64,000 nucleotides of DNA, taken from positions 620,001 through 684,000 of the forward strand of contig CAIJOA010000011.1 in assembly GCA_903822185.1 (NCBI GenBank). The letters are read 5' to 3'. The number at the start of each line of letters is the position of its first letter. Position 1 is the stretch's first letter. Shown here piece after piece: positions 57,634-64,000 of the stretch. Origin of the DNA: an uncultured Rhodospirillales bacterium. Lineage in GTDB: Bacteria; Pseudomonadota; Alphaproteobacteria; ATCC43930; CGMCC-115725. A program made the translations under genes and the position numbers. The notes beneath the pieces are model-generated. The model was not told where the DNA came from and ran no database searches. It saw only the letters and a list, made by a program, of their open reading frames with translations.

Positions 57634-58761
57634 ATGACCGACCACGCCCCGTTCCGCGCCGACCAAGTCGGCAGCCTGCTGCGCCCGCCCGAACTGAAAG
57701 CCGCGCGCGAGCAATTCACCAAAAAGGAAATCGATCGCGCGGCACTGACCGCCGTCGAGGACAAGCTGATCCGCGTCGCGGTGAAGCGGCAGGAAGAGGC
57801 TGGGCTGCAAGGCATCACCGACGGCGATTTCCGCCGCCAGTCATGGTCGGGCGATTTCCTTGAATCGATCCCCGGCGTCGAAATGGAAAAGCATCTGGCC
57901 GCCGGCACGCGCAACGAAGCGCCCGTCGGGGCGATGGTCAGCAACTGGCAGCCGGCGACGCCGCATGTCAGCGAGAAGCTGAAATGGCCCGGCAGCATTC
58001 AACGCAAATCGTTCGAGTTCCTGAAGAGCGCCACGACACGCACGCCCAAGGTCACGATCCCCTCGCCCTCGATGCTGCATTTCCGCGGCGGGCGCGGCGC
58101 GATCGACCCGGTCGCCTATCCCGAGATGGAAGCCTTCTTCACCGACCTAAGCGCGCTCTATCGCGCCGAAATCATGGACCTCGCCGCTGCCGGCTGCCGC
58201 TATGTCCAGCTCGACGACACCAATCTTGCTTATCTGTGCGATCCGCGTTTGCGCGAGCGGGTGAAAAGCATCGGCGAAGATCCCGACAAGCTGCCGCATC
58301 TCTATGCACGGCTCATCAACGCGGCGATCGCCGACCGCCCCGCCGACATAAAGATCACGATCCATCTGTGCCGCGGTAATTCCCTGAGCAGAGGCCATGC
58401 CGAAGGCGGTTACGAGCCCGTCGCCGAAGCGATCTTCAACGAATTCAAGATCGACGGCTTCTTCCTCGAATATGACGACGCCCGCTCGGGCGATTTCGCG
58501 CCGCTGCGTTTCGTGCCGAAGGGCAAGCTGCGCATTGTCCTCGGCGTGCTCAGCTCAAAGTTCGGCAAGCTTGAAGCCAAAGACGAGGTGAAGCGTCGCA
58601 TCGACGAGGCGTCGAAATACATGCCGCTGGATCAAATCTGCCTCAGCCCGCAATGCGGCTTCGCCAGCCATACCGGCGGCAACATCCTCACCGAGGACGA
58701 CCAATGGGCGAAGCTGCGCCTCGCCGCCGAACTCGCGGCGGAGATCTGGCCGAACGGCTAA
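57634..58761 (+). CDS. MetE C-terminal-like (cobalamin-independent methionine synthase II family) protein
   Basis: A 375-residue cytoplasmic protein matching the catalytic half of cobalamin-independent methionine synthase. Zinc-ligand motifs are visible: His and Cys in TIHLCRGNSLSRGHAEGGYE, Glu in FFLEYDDARSG, and Cys in CLSPQCGFASH. RADQVGSLLRPPELKAAREQ opens the barrel. Such short proteins often act on other methyl donors in catabolism rather than methyl-THF. It converges on a solute-binding protein gene 5 bases away. Confidence 0.87.
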   Translation: MTDHAPFRADQVGSLLRPPELKAAREQFTKKEIDRAALTAVEDKLIRVAVKRQEEAGLQGITDGDFRRQSWSGDFLESIPGVEMEKHLAAGTRNEAPVGAMVSNWQPATPHVSEKLKWPGSIQRKSFEFLKSATTRTPKVTIPSPSMLHFRGGRGAIDPVAYPEMEAFFTDLSALYRAEIMDLAAAGCRYVQLDDTNLAYLCDPRLRERVKSIGEDPDKLPHLYARLINAAIADRPADIKITIHLCRGNSLSRGHAEGGYEPVAEAIFNEFKIDGFFLEYDDARSGDFAPLRFVPKGKLRIVLGVLSSKFGKLEAKDEVKRRIDEASKYMPLDQICLSPQCGFASHTGGNILTEDDQWAKLRLAAELAAEIWPNG

Positions 58762-58766
58762 GGCGA

Positions 58767-59771
58767 TCAGTGCGGCAGGTTGACGACGAAGCGTTCGTCG
58801 AACAGCTGCTTCGGATCGACCCGGTCTTTGATCATGCCTTCTTTGAGGAACCATTCGATCTCGTGCATCGTGCCGGCTTCGTCGAGCCGCGCCTCGGGAT
58901 CGAAATAGACCGCGCCTTCCTTGACCTGCGCCGGGGTGAGGCCGGTGTTTTTCGCGATGATCGCTGCGACCTCGTCGGAGCCGGGCCCCTCGGCGCGGCG
59001 GCCGTCGGGACCAGTTACGGCGTCGTGATATTCCTTCACCCCGCGCTTATAAACGCGCAGGAACTTCGCCAGCCGGTCGGGATGCTCCGTCGCCGTCTTG
59101 GTTCCGGTGAAAACACCGCCCAACGGGAACGGCACTTCATCGCCGGTCCATCCCAGCAGCTTCACGTCGCCCTTGTCGATCAGCGGCAGCGCCGCCGAAC
59201 CGAGCAGCGACGACATATCGACCTGGTTGCCGGTCAAAGCCGACGCGACACCGGCCAGCGATTGCAGCGGCACGACACGGACGGATTTGAAATCGAATTT
59301 GTATTTCTCGGCGAGCAGCGCCAGCTCGTAATGCGGCGGCGCGCCGATCGCCGAAACGCCGAAGCTGTGATTGGCGAAATCCTTGGGGCTGCGCACGCCG
59401 GCATTCCAGGCGTTGTTCGACACCACCATCGCATCGGAGTGGAAGCTGATCGCGTTCTGCGCATAACCGGCGATGAGACGGACGCCGCCCTGGCCCGCGA
59501 GCGCGAACAACCCGCCGGTATAGGCGGTAAGCCCGACATCGATATCGCCACCCGTCGCCGCCACCGACATCGGCTGCGCCGAGGGGAAGGTGATGACATT
59601 CGGCTCCAGCCCGACGTCTTTGAAATAGCCTTTTTCGACCGCGATATAGATCGGGCCGCTTGAGGTGCTTTTGAGCAGGCCGATCTTGATCTCTTCGGCG
59701 GCGGCACCCTGCGCGAGCATCAGACCGGACGCGAGCGCCACGCCGCATAATAGAGACTTACTCATTCTCAT
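58767..59771 (-). CDS. ABC transporter substrate-binding protein (NMT1-type)
   Basis: A 334-residue periplasmic protein: signal peptide MRMSKSLLCGVALASGLMLA (cleaved near AAA-EE), then IGLLKSTSSGPIYIAVEKGY, GGDIDVGLTAYTGGLFALAG and a long C-terminal lobe. It is not close to the tandem A-F family. The start at 59771 has GAGGGGA 8 bases upstream; the track adds 27 residues. It is divergent from the dehydrogenase-Rieske operon, so it may deliver an aromatic acid to that pathway, but the ligand is unknown and no permease is nearby. Confidence 0.85.
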   Translation of the reverse strand: MRMSKSLLCGVALASGLMLAQGAAAEEIKIGLLKSTSSGPIYIAVEKGYFKDVGLEPNVITFPSAQPMSVAATGGDIDVGLTAYTGGLFALAGQGGVRLIAGYAQNAISFHSDAMVVSNNAWNAGVRSPKDFANHSFGVSAIGAPPHYELALLAEKYKFDFKSVRVVPLQSLAGVASALTGNQVDMSSLLGSAALPLIDKGDVKLLGWTGDEVPFPLGGVFTGTKTATEHPDRLAKFLRVYKRGVKEYHDAVTGPDGRRAEGPGSDEVAAIIAKNTGLTPAQVKEGAVYFDPEARLDEAGTMHEIEWFLKEGMIKDRVDPKQLFDERFVVNLPH

Positions 59772-59938
59772 CGCGACATTCCCCTCGCCAAAAATGCTGT
59801 CATAAATCTTCACACGATTGCGCCGTGCCGACAAGCCTGTCGCATCGGCCATGCGGACGGCGCGGCAAATTTACGCAAGCAATGCCGCGCCTTCTTGTAT
59901 GATCACCAGGGAAGCAACGTGATCGCGCAGTGGAAGCC

Positions 59939-60733
59939 ATGAAAACGGGATTTATCGGCCTCGGCGTTCAAGGGAAATACCTCGCGCTCAACCAGGCCGG
60001 CGCAGGCTATGACTTGATGGCGTTCGATCTGCGCCCCGAACCGTTGAAGGAACTGGCGGCGGCCGGCGCGAAGATCGGCAACTCGGCGAAGGAAGTCGCG
60101 CAATATGCCGACGTCATCCAGGTCTGCGTCCTCGACGATGCACAGCTCAACGCCGTGATGCGCGGGCCCGATGGCGTCCTCGCCGGCGTAAGCGCGGGCA
60201 AGATCGTCGCCATCCACAGCACCGTCCATCCGGCCACCATCGACGCCCTCGCCGACGAAGCGGCCACGCTGGGCGTCGAGGTGATGGACGTGCCGGTCAG
60301 CGGCAGCGAGACCGGCGCCAAGGCAAAGAACATGTCCTACATGGTCGGCGGCAGCGAAGCGGGCTTCGCGCGCTGCAAGCCGCTGTTCGAAACCTCGGGC
60401 AAAAAGATTCTGCACACCGGCAAGCGCGGCACCGGCATCCGCGCCAAGATCGGCCATCAACTCGTCATCTGCATTAACATCCTCGCCGCCTATGAGGCGA
60501 GCATCCTCGCCGAAGCATCGGGGCTCGATCTGGACATTCTGCGCGGCGTGGTGCGCGACGGCGCCGGACAAAGCGCCGTTGTCGAACGCTGGCAGAAGAT
60601 TCCGTTCGGCGCGACCTCGAAGCGGGTGTTTTATAAAGATCTGCGGCTGTGCCTCGATTACGCGCACGAACTGGGCATCGCCTTGCCCGGCGCGGCGCTG
60701 ACGCAGCAATTGATCGAAAAGATGCTGCCGTGA
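59939..60733 (+). CDS. 3-hydroxyisobutyrate dehydrogenase-family NAD(P)-dependent oxidoreductase
   Basis: A 264-residue beta-hydroxyacid dehydrogenase. It has the N-terminal Rossmann loop KTGFIGLGVQGKYLA (about 2-16), the substrate-binding EVMDVPVSGSETGAKAKNMS (family D-x-P-V-S-G-x-x-x-G), and the catalytic Lys region GTGIRAKIGHQLVICINILA. The substrate is uncertain within the family. It is the first gene before a Rieske oxygenase alpha subunit (10-base gap), so it may oxidise an intermediate of that pathway. The track start at 59930 is 3 codons earlier. Confidence 0.87.
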   Translation: MKTGFIGLGVQGKYLALNQAGAGYDLMAFDLRPEPLKELAAAGAKIGNSAKEVAQYADVIQVCVLDDAQLNAVMRGPDGVLAGVSAGKIVAIHSTVHPATIDALADEAATLGVEVMDVPVSGSETGAKAKNMSYMVGGSEAGFARCKPLFETSGKKILHTGKRGTGIRAKIGHQLVICINILAAYEASILAEASGLDLDILRGVVRDGAGQSAVVERWQKIPFGATSKRVFYKDLRLCLDYAHELGIALPGAALTQQLIEKMLP

Positions 60734-60743
60734 AGGAAGTCGC

Positions 60744-62051
60744 ATGAGCACGCCCTTGGGTTCGGCGAAATCGCTGGTCGATACCGACAACGGTGAAATC
60801 AGCCGCGAGATCTTCGTCAATCACGACCTCTATAAACAGGAACTGGAACAGATCTTCGGCCGCGCCTGGCTGTTCGTCGGGCATGAAAGTCAGATCCCCA
60901 AATCCGGCGATTTCTTCTCGTCGAAAATGGGCGAGGAATCGGTGATCCTCACCCGCGACCGCGCCGGCAAGATTCACGTCTTCCTCAATAGCTGCCGCCA
61001 TCGCGGCATGAAGGTCTGCCGCTACGACGAGGGCAACACCACCAACTTCATCTGCCCCTATCACGCTTGGAGCTATACGACCGACGGCCGCCTCGTCGGG
61101 GTGCAGGATTACGACAATCTCTATCGCCCGCCCTTCGACAAAGGCGAATGGGGATTGGTCGAAGTCGCGCAACTGGCGAATTTCCACGGCACGATCTGGG
61201 CGACCTGGGACAAGAACGCGCCGTCGTTCGAGGATTATCTCGGCGAAGCGACGTTCGGCCTTGCTGGCGCCTTGCGCGCCTGGGACGGCAGCGACGGCGA
61301 GACCGAATTACTGGGCAGCGTCCAGAAATGGATCGTGCCGAACAACTGGAAATTCATCGCCGAGAATTTCGCCGGCGATAATCTCCATGTCGTCAGCCAC
61401 CGCTCGGTCGAGATGGTCGGCATCGGGCCCGGCAGCAACGGCCGGCGCGACGATTACGGCGAAGCCAAGCGCGCGGCCTATCCCGGCGGTCACGGTATCG
61501 TCTATAGCCTGGTGCCGCCGAAGAAGACCTTCGTGCAATATTCCGCTTCGCCGGTGACATCGGATTATTTTCAGGAACGCTGGGAAAAGCGTCTCGAGAA
61601 ACTCGGCGATCAGGCCGGCATCTTCCCGCTCATCGGCACGATCTTCCCCAACATGTCGTTCCATGGCCAACAGCCGCGCACGTTGCTGTTGGCGCATCCG
61701 CGCGGCCCGCAAGAAACCGAGATGTGGCGCTTCTATTTCGTCGATAAGGGCGCACCGGCCGAGGTGAAAGAATTCCTGCGGCGTTACTACATCCGCTATT
61801 CCGGACCCGCCGGCATGACCGAGCAGGACGATATGGAGAATTGGAACTACGCCTCGTCGGCCAGCGACGGCCTGATCGCGCGGCGTCATCCTTATCACTA
61901 CAAGGCCGGCCTCGGCCGCGGCGGCAAGGACCCGGTCATCCCCGGCCATGTGACGACCAAGGAAGCCCCCGGCACCGAACAGAACCCGCGCGCGCTCTAT
62001 AAACGCTGGGCCGAGTTCATGGACGCACCGAGTTGGGACGCGTTGCGGTAG
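60744..62051 (+). CDS. Rieske aromatic-ring-hydroxylating oxygenase, alpha subunit
   Basis: A 435-residue oxygenase component. The Rieske 2Fe-2S ligands are CRH and CPYH in FLNSCRHRGMKVCRYDEG and ICPYHAWSYTTDG (about 87-110). The mononuclear iron site lies in IAENFAGDNLHVVSHRSVEM (about 207-225) with Asp-x2-His-x3-His; many two-subunit dioxygenases have His-x4-His. Electron-transfer ferredoxin and reductase genes are not nearby. It is followed 8 bases later by the beta subunit. The substrate is unknown. Confidence 0.92.
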   Translation: MSTPLGSAKSLVDTDNGEISREIFVNHDLYKQELEQIFGRAWLFVGHESQIPKSGDFFSSKMGEESVILTRDRAGKIHVFLNSCRHRGMKVCRYDEGNTTNFICPYHAWSYTTDGRLVGVQDYDNLYRPPFDKGEWGLVEVAQLANFHGTIWATWDKNAPSFEDYLGEATFGLAGALRAWDGSDGETELLGSVQKWIVPNNWKFIAENFAGDNLHVVSHRSVEMVGIGPGSNGRRDDYGEAKRAAYPGGHGIVYSLVPPKKTFVQYSASPVTSDYFQERWEKRLEKLGDQAGIFPLIGTIFPNMSFHGQQPRTLLLAHPRGPQETEMWRFYFVDKGAPAEVKEFLRRYYIRYSGPAGMTEQDDMENWNYASSASDGLIARRHPYHYKAGLGRGGKDPVIPGHVTTKEAPGTEQNPRALYKRWAEFMDAPSWDALR

Positions 62052-62059
62052 GACGGATC

Positions 62060-62602
62060 ATGGAACTCAGCAACGAACGCCTCGCCTACCTGAGCCTCAT
62101 GCGCGAGATCGAGGATTTCTATTACGCCGAAGCGGATATGCTCGACGAGCGCGACTACGACAAATGGCTCGCACTGTTCGCCGATGATGTTCGTTACTGG
62201 ATGCCGATCCGCAAGAACGTCGCCTTCGACAACCTCGCCCGCGAAACCACCGCCGAAGACGACATCGCCTGGATCGACGACGACAAGGCGACGCTGGTCA
62301 AACGCGTAAAGCAGTTGATGACCGGATTCCATTGGGCCGAAGAACCGATCTCCCGCGTCTCGCACGTGGTCACCAACATCCGGCTGACCGAAGCCGTCAC
62401 CACAATCGCCGAAGGCGCGACGGCGACGGTCAAAAGCCGCTTCCTGATCTATCGCAACCGGCTCGAGACCGAGACGGATATCCTCGTCGGCCGGCGCGAG
62501 GATATGTTGCGGCGTAAGGGCGAGACGTTCGAGGTGACGCGGCGGAAGATATTGATCGAGCAGAGCGTGCTTCGGGCGAAGAACCTGACGGTGTTTTTCT
62601 AA
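62060..62602 (+). CDS. Rieske oxygenase beta subunit
   Basis: A 180-residue cone-shaped structural subunit of the SnoaL-like fold. It has MREIEDFYYAEADMLDERDY and KWLALFADDVRYWMPIRKNV near the start, and SRVSHVVTNIRLTEAV and FLIYRNRLETETDILVGRRE later, as in ring-hydroxylating dioxygenase beta subunits. The track start at 62033 lies inside the alpha gene; the ATG at 62060 fits better. It forms an alpha3beta3 enzyme with the upstream product. Confidence 0.92.
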   Translation: MELSNERLAYLSLMREIEDFYYAEADMLDERDYDKWLALFADDVRYWMPIRKNVAFDNLARETTAEDDIAWIDDDKATLVKRVKQLMTGFHWAEEPISRVSHVVTNIRLTEAVTTIAEGATATVKSRFLIYRNRLETETDILVGRREDMLRRKGETFEVTRRKILIEQSVLRAKNLTVFF

Positions 62603-62622
62603 CAGCAGCGGCTACGATCGCC

Positions 62623-62653
62623 TTGCGATAGCTATCGAATTACGATAGTATCG
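62623..62653 (+). promoter_or_regulatory. HigBA promoter and double palindromic operator
   Basis: TTGCGA (62623-62628) and TAGTAT (62646-62651) are 17 bases apart and resemble -35 and -10 boxes. Two palindromes overlay them: CGATAGCTATCG (62626-62637) and CGATAGTATCG (62643-62653). This is a typical layout for autorepression by an antitoxin. The expected start of transcription is about at the higB GTG, which suggests a leaderless message. Confidence 0.7.
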
Positions 62654-62657
62654 AGGG

Positions 62658-62945
62658 GTGATTCGTTCTTTTGAGAATGATTTAGCCTTGGCGGCTTGGG
62701 AACGACGCACCTCGAAGGGAATTCCCGTCGATATCCTTCGCACCGCTTATCGCAAGCTCATGCAGCTTCATAGCGCGCAAAGCTTGAACGATCTGCGGTC
62801 GCCGCCGGGAAACAGGCTCGAGGCGTTAAAGGGCAAACGAAAAAACCAGCACAGCATCCGCGTGAACGATCAATGGCGCGTTTGTTTCCGCTGGCAAAGT
62901 GGAGATGCATGTGAAGTCGAAATCTGCGACTACCACGACGAATAA
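62658..62945 (+). CDS. higB: HigB-type toxin (RelE superfamily)
   Basis: A 95-residue ribosome-dependent mRNA interferase candidate. The C-terminal half has RSPPGNRLEALKGKRKNQHS, SIRVNDQWRVCFRW and EVEICDYHDE, the usual RelE/HigB signature of plasmid-maintenance killer proteins. The only in-frame start near the conserved N-terminus is GTG (62658), with no separate Shine-Dalgarno. The antitoxin gene overlaps its 3' end. Toxin before antitoxin is the HigBA order. Confidence 0.9.
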   Translation: MIRSFENDLALAAWERRTSKGIPVDILRTAYRKLMQLHSAQSLNDLRSPPGNRLEALKGKRKNQHSIRVNDQWRVCFRWQSGDACEVEICDYHDE

Positions 62946-63243
62946 AGCGCGTAAGGCATTTGCGCCGGTCCATCCCGGCGAAGTGATCCTTCACGATTAT
63001 CTCGAACCCTTGAGCATGAGCCAATATGCCTTGGCAAAGGCGCTCGGCATTACCCAGGCGCGGGTGGGAGAGATCGTGCGCGGCAAGCGCGCCATCAGCC
63101 CCGACACAGCCTTGCGACTGGCACGTTATTTCGGCACTTCGGCAGAATTCTGGATCGGGATGCAAGGGCAATACGATCTGGAGGTCGCACGCGATGCCAA
63201 CGCGACGATCATCGCCAAGGAAGTCGCGCCGCGCGCTGCCTGA
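62911..63243 (+). CDS. higA: HigA-type antitoxin (XRE helix-turn-helix)
   Basis: A protein of about 110 residues that binds HigB and represses the operon. APVHPGEVILHDYLEPLSMS and QYALAKALGITQARVGEIVR form the helix-turn-helix, followed by KRAISPDTALRLARYFGTSA and EFWIGMQGQYDLEVARD, the HigA/VapI signature. The start is ambiguous: GTG 62899 (track), ATG 62905, or GTG 62911, which has GGAG 6 bases upstream. All overlap higB. Confidence 0.9.
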   Translation: MKSKSATTTTNKARKAFAPVHPGEVILHDYLEPLSMSQYALAKALGITQARVGEIVRGKRAISPDTALRLARYFGTSAEFWIGMQGQYDLEVARDANATIIAKEVAPRAA

Positions 63244-63301
63244 ATAATTTTTCTTAGGGCTGATCTTGTTCCGGTCGTGACAATTGCGGAAAAGCTGATT
63301 G

Positions 63302-63600
63302 CACCACGGAGACACGGAGATCACGGAGATCACGGAGAACGAATAAAGGCGCTTTGCGCCAAAAAAATCTTCTCCCTGACCTCCGTGTCTCCGTGGTGAA
63401 TCTTTTTGAGATACGACGGCACACGATCGCGTCGTTGGACGACACCTCATCCTCCCGTTGCTTACGCAACGGGCCTCTCCCCTCAAGCGGAGGGGGGGGG
63501 GGAAACCCACCGCCGTCATTGCGAGCCTCTTCTTAAAGTGGGAGCGAAGCAATCCAGTTTGCGGCACGATCTGGATTGCTTCGCTCCGCTTGCAATGACA
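63302..63600. repeat. Cluster of three different palindromic repeats
   Basis: The 388-base gap between higA and the last gene is mostly repeats. (1) CACCACGGAGACACGGAG (63302-63319) and its exact complement (63381-63398), with tandem ATCACGGAG and a GGCGC-TTT-GCGCC hairpin between. (2) CCGTTGCTTACGCAACGG near 63453, then an 11-base G run (63492-63502). (3) GTCATTGCGAG...GAGCGAAGCAATCCAG facing CTGGATTGCTTCGCTC...TGCAATGAC (63515-63600). No gene is visible here. Confidence 0.85.
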
Positions 63601-63631
63601 GGCTAAGAGAAATAAATCTCGGGAGGGCATC

Positions 63632-64000
63632 ATGGCGCAGCACATCGAAGGACCGCTCTATTACGAACGGTTGGGCCGCAGCGGGCCGGTGATGGCGTTC
63701 ATCCATCCCAATCCGATGGATCAATCCTGCTGGCTGTTCCAGATGGCGCATTTCTCGACCTGGTATCGCTGCATCGCCATCGACATTCCCGGCTATGGCC
63801 GCTCGCCCAAAGCGACTGATGGCCTCACCATGGGCGACATGGCGGCAGCGTGCTGGGAAGCGATCGACGATGCCTTTCCCGGCGAGCGCGCGATCCTCGT
63901 CGGCTGCTCGGTCGGGTCGATCATCATTCCGCATATGGTGCATCAGCATCCCGACCGGACGGCGGCGCTGATCCTGTCCGGCACCGGCTACAATCCAGGC
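63632..64000 (+). CDS. Alpha/beta hydrolase, N-terminal part (cut by window edge)
   Basis: Reading from the ATG at 63632 (GGGAGG 5 bases upstream) gives MAQHIEGPLYYERLGRSGPV and then MAFIHPNPMDQSCWLFQMAH, YRCIAIDIPGYGRSPKATDG and ILVGCSVGSIIIPHMVHQHP. These are the oxyanion-hole His-Pro-Asn-Pro region and a GCSVGS nucleophile elbow. The remaining half, with the catalytic His, lies outside the window. It is near the Rieske operon but separated by higBA and repeats. The substrate is unknown. Confidence 0.85.
   Translation, partial: MAQHIEGPLYYERLGRSGPVMAFIHPNPMDQSCWLFQMAHFSTWYRCIAIDIPGYGRSPKATDGLTMGDMAAACWEAIDDAFPGERAILVGCSVGSIIIPHMVHQHPDRTAALILSGTGYNPG

Overview
The window reads as a high-GC alphaproteobacterial chromosome segment. 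The evidence is the ruvCAB-ybgC-tolQRAB-pal block, a CcrM-type GANTC DNA methyltransferase after rnhB, a 6S RNA next to zapA, the mutY-DUF721-dsbA-smc order, hisZ beside purA, and a structured leader before serC. Nine NMT1/SsuA-like solute-binding proteins and a Rieske dioxygenase suggest a soil or water generalist. I cannot name the genus.

Layout. 1-4.9 kb (minus strand): purA (cut by the window edge), hisZ, serA and serC, with a probable serC-leader RNA. 5-8.4 kb: a luciferase-like monooxygenase with two solute-binding proteins. 8.6-22.7 kb: a long minus-strand housekeeping run, yebC-ruvCAB-ybgC-tolQRAB-pal // cpoB-tilS-ftsH-glmM-thiD, with a strong terminator after pal. 22.9-25.1 kb: LysE-type exporter, YmdB-like phosphoesterase, 6S RNA, zapA and a small coiled-coil gene. 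25.3-28.7 kb (plus strand): a ParB-like protein translationally coupled to a large membrane protein with Sel1 repeats; both carry the same N-terminal helical motif. 28.7-36.6 kb: ispE, a TPR lipoprotein, ETF-ubiquinone oxidoreductase, a family-4-like uracil-DNA glycosylase, a lytic transglycosylase and moaB. 36.6-42.6 kb: a HepT/MntA-type pair, a degenerate glycosyltransferase-like gene, a radical SAM protein, an alpha/beta hydrolase, a SAM hydrolase, rnhB and ccrM. 42.7-51.6 kb (minus strand): an MFS exporter and six related solute-binding proteins. Five of these are packed in one operon with a flavin reductase, and no ABC ATPase or permease lies in the window. 51.6-58.8 kb: mutY, DUF721/DciA-like, dsbA, smc and a MetE-like protein. 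58.8-64 kb: another solute-binding protein, a hydroxyacid dehydrogenase with a two-subunit Rieske oxygenase, a HigBA module, a cluster of palindromic repeats and the start of an alpha/beta hydrolase.

The least ordinary parts are (a) the tandem orphan solute-binding-protein operon, in which codons for the conserved C-terminal Trp-Lys-Pro or Gly-Lys-Pro also supply the next gene's Shine-Dalgarno and in which one member carries a dispersed palindromic repeat in frame inside its export-signal region; and (b) the ParB-like/Sel1 pair. Dispersed REP-like palindromes are frequent. No tRNA, rRNA, CRISPR array, transposase or prophage gene was recognised.
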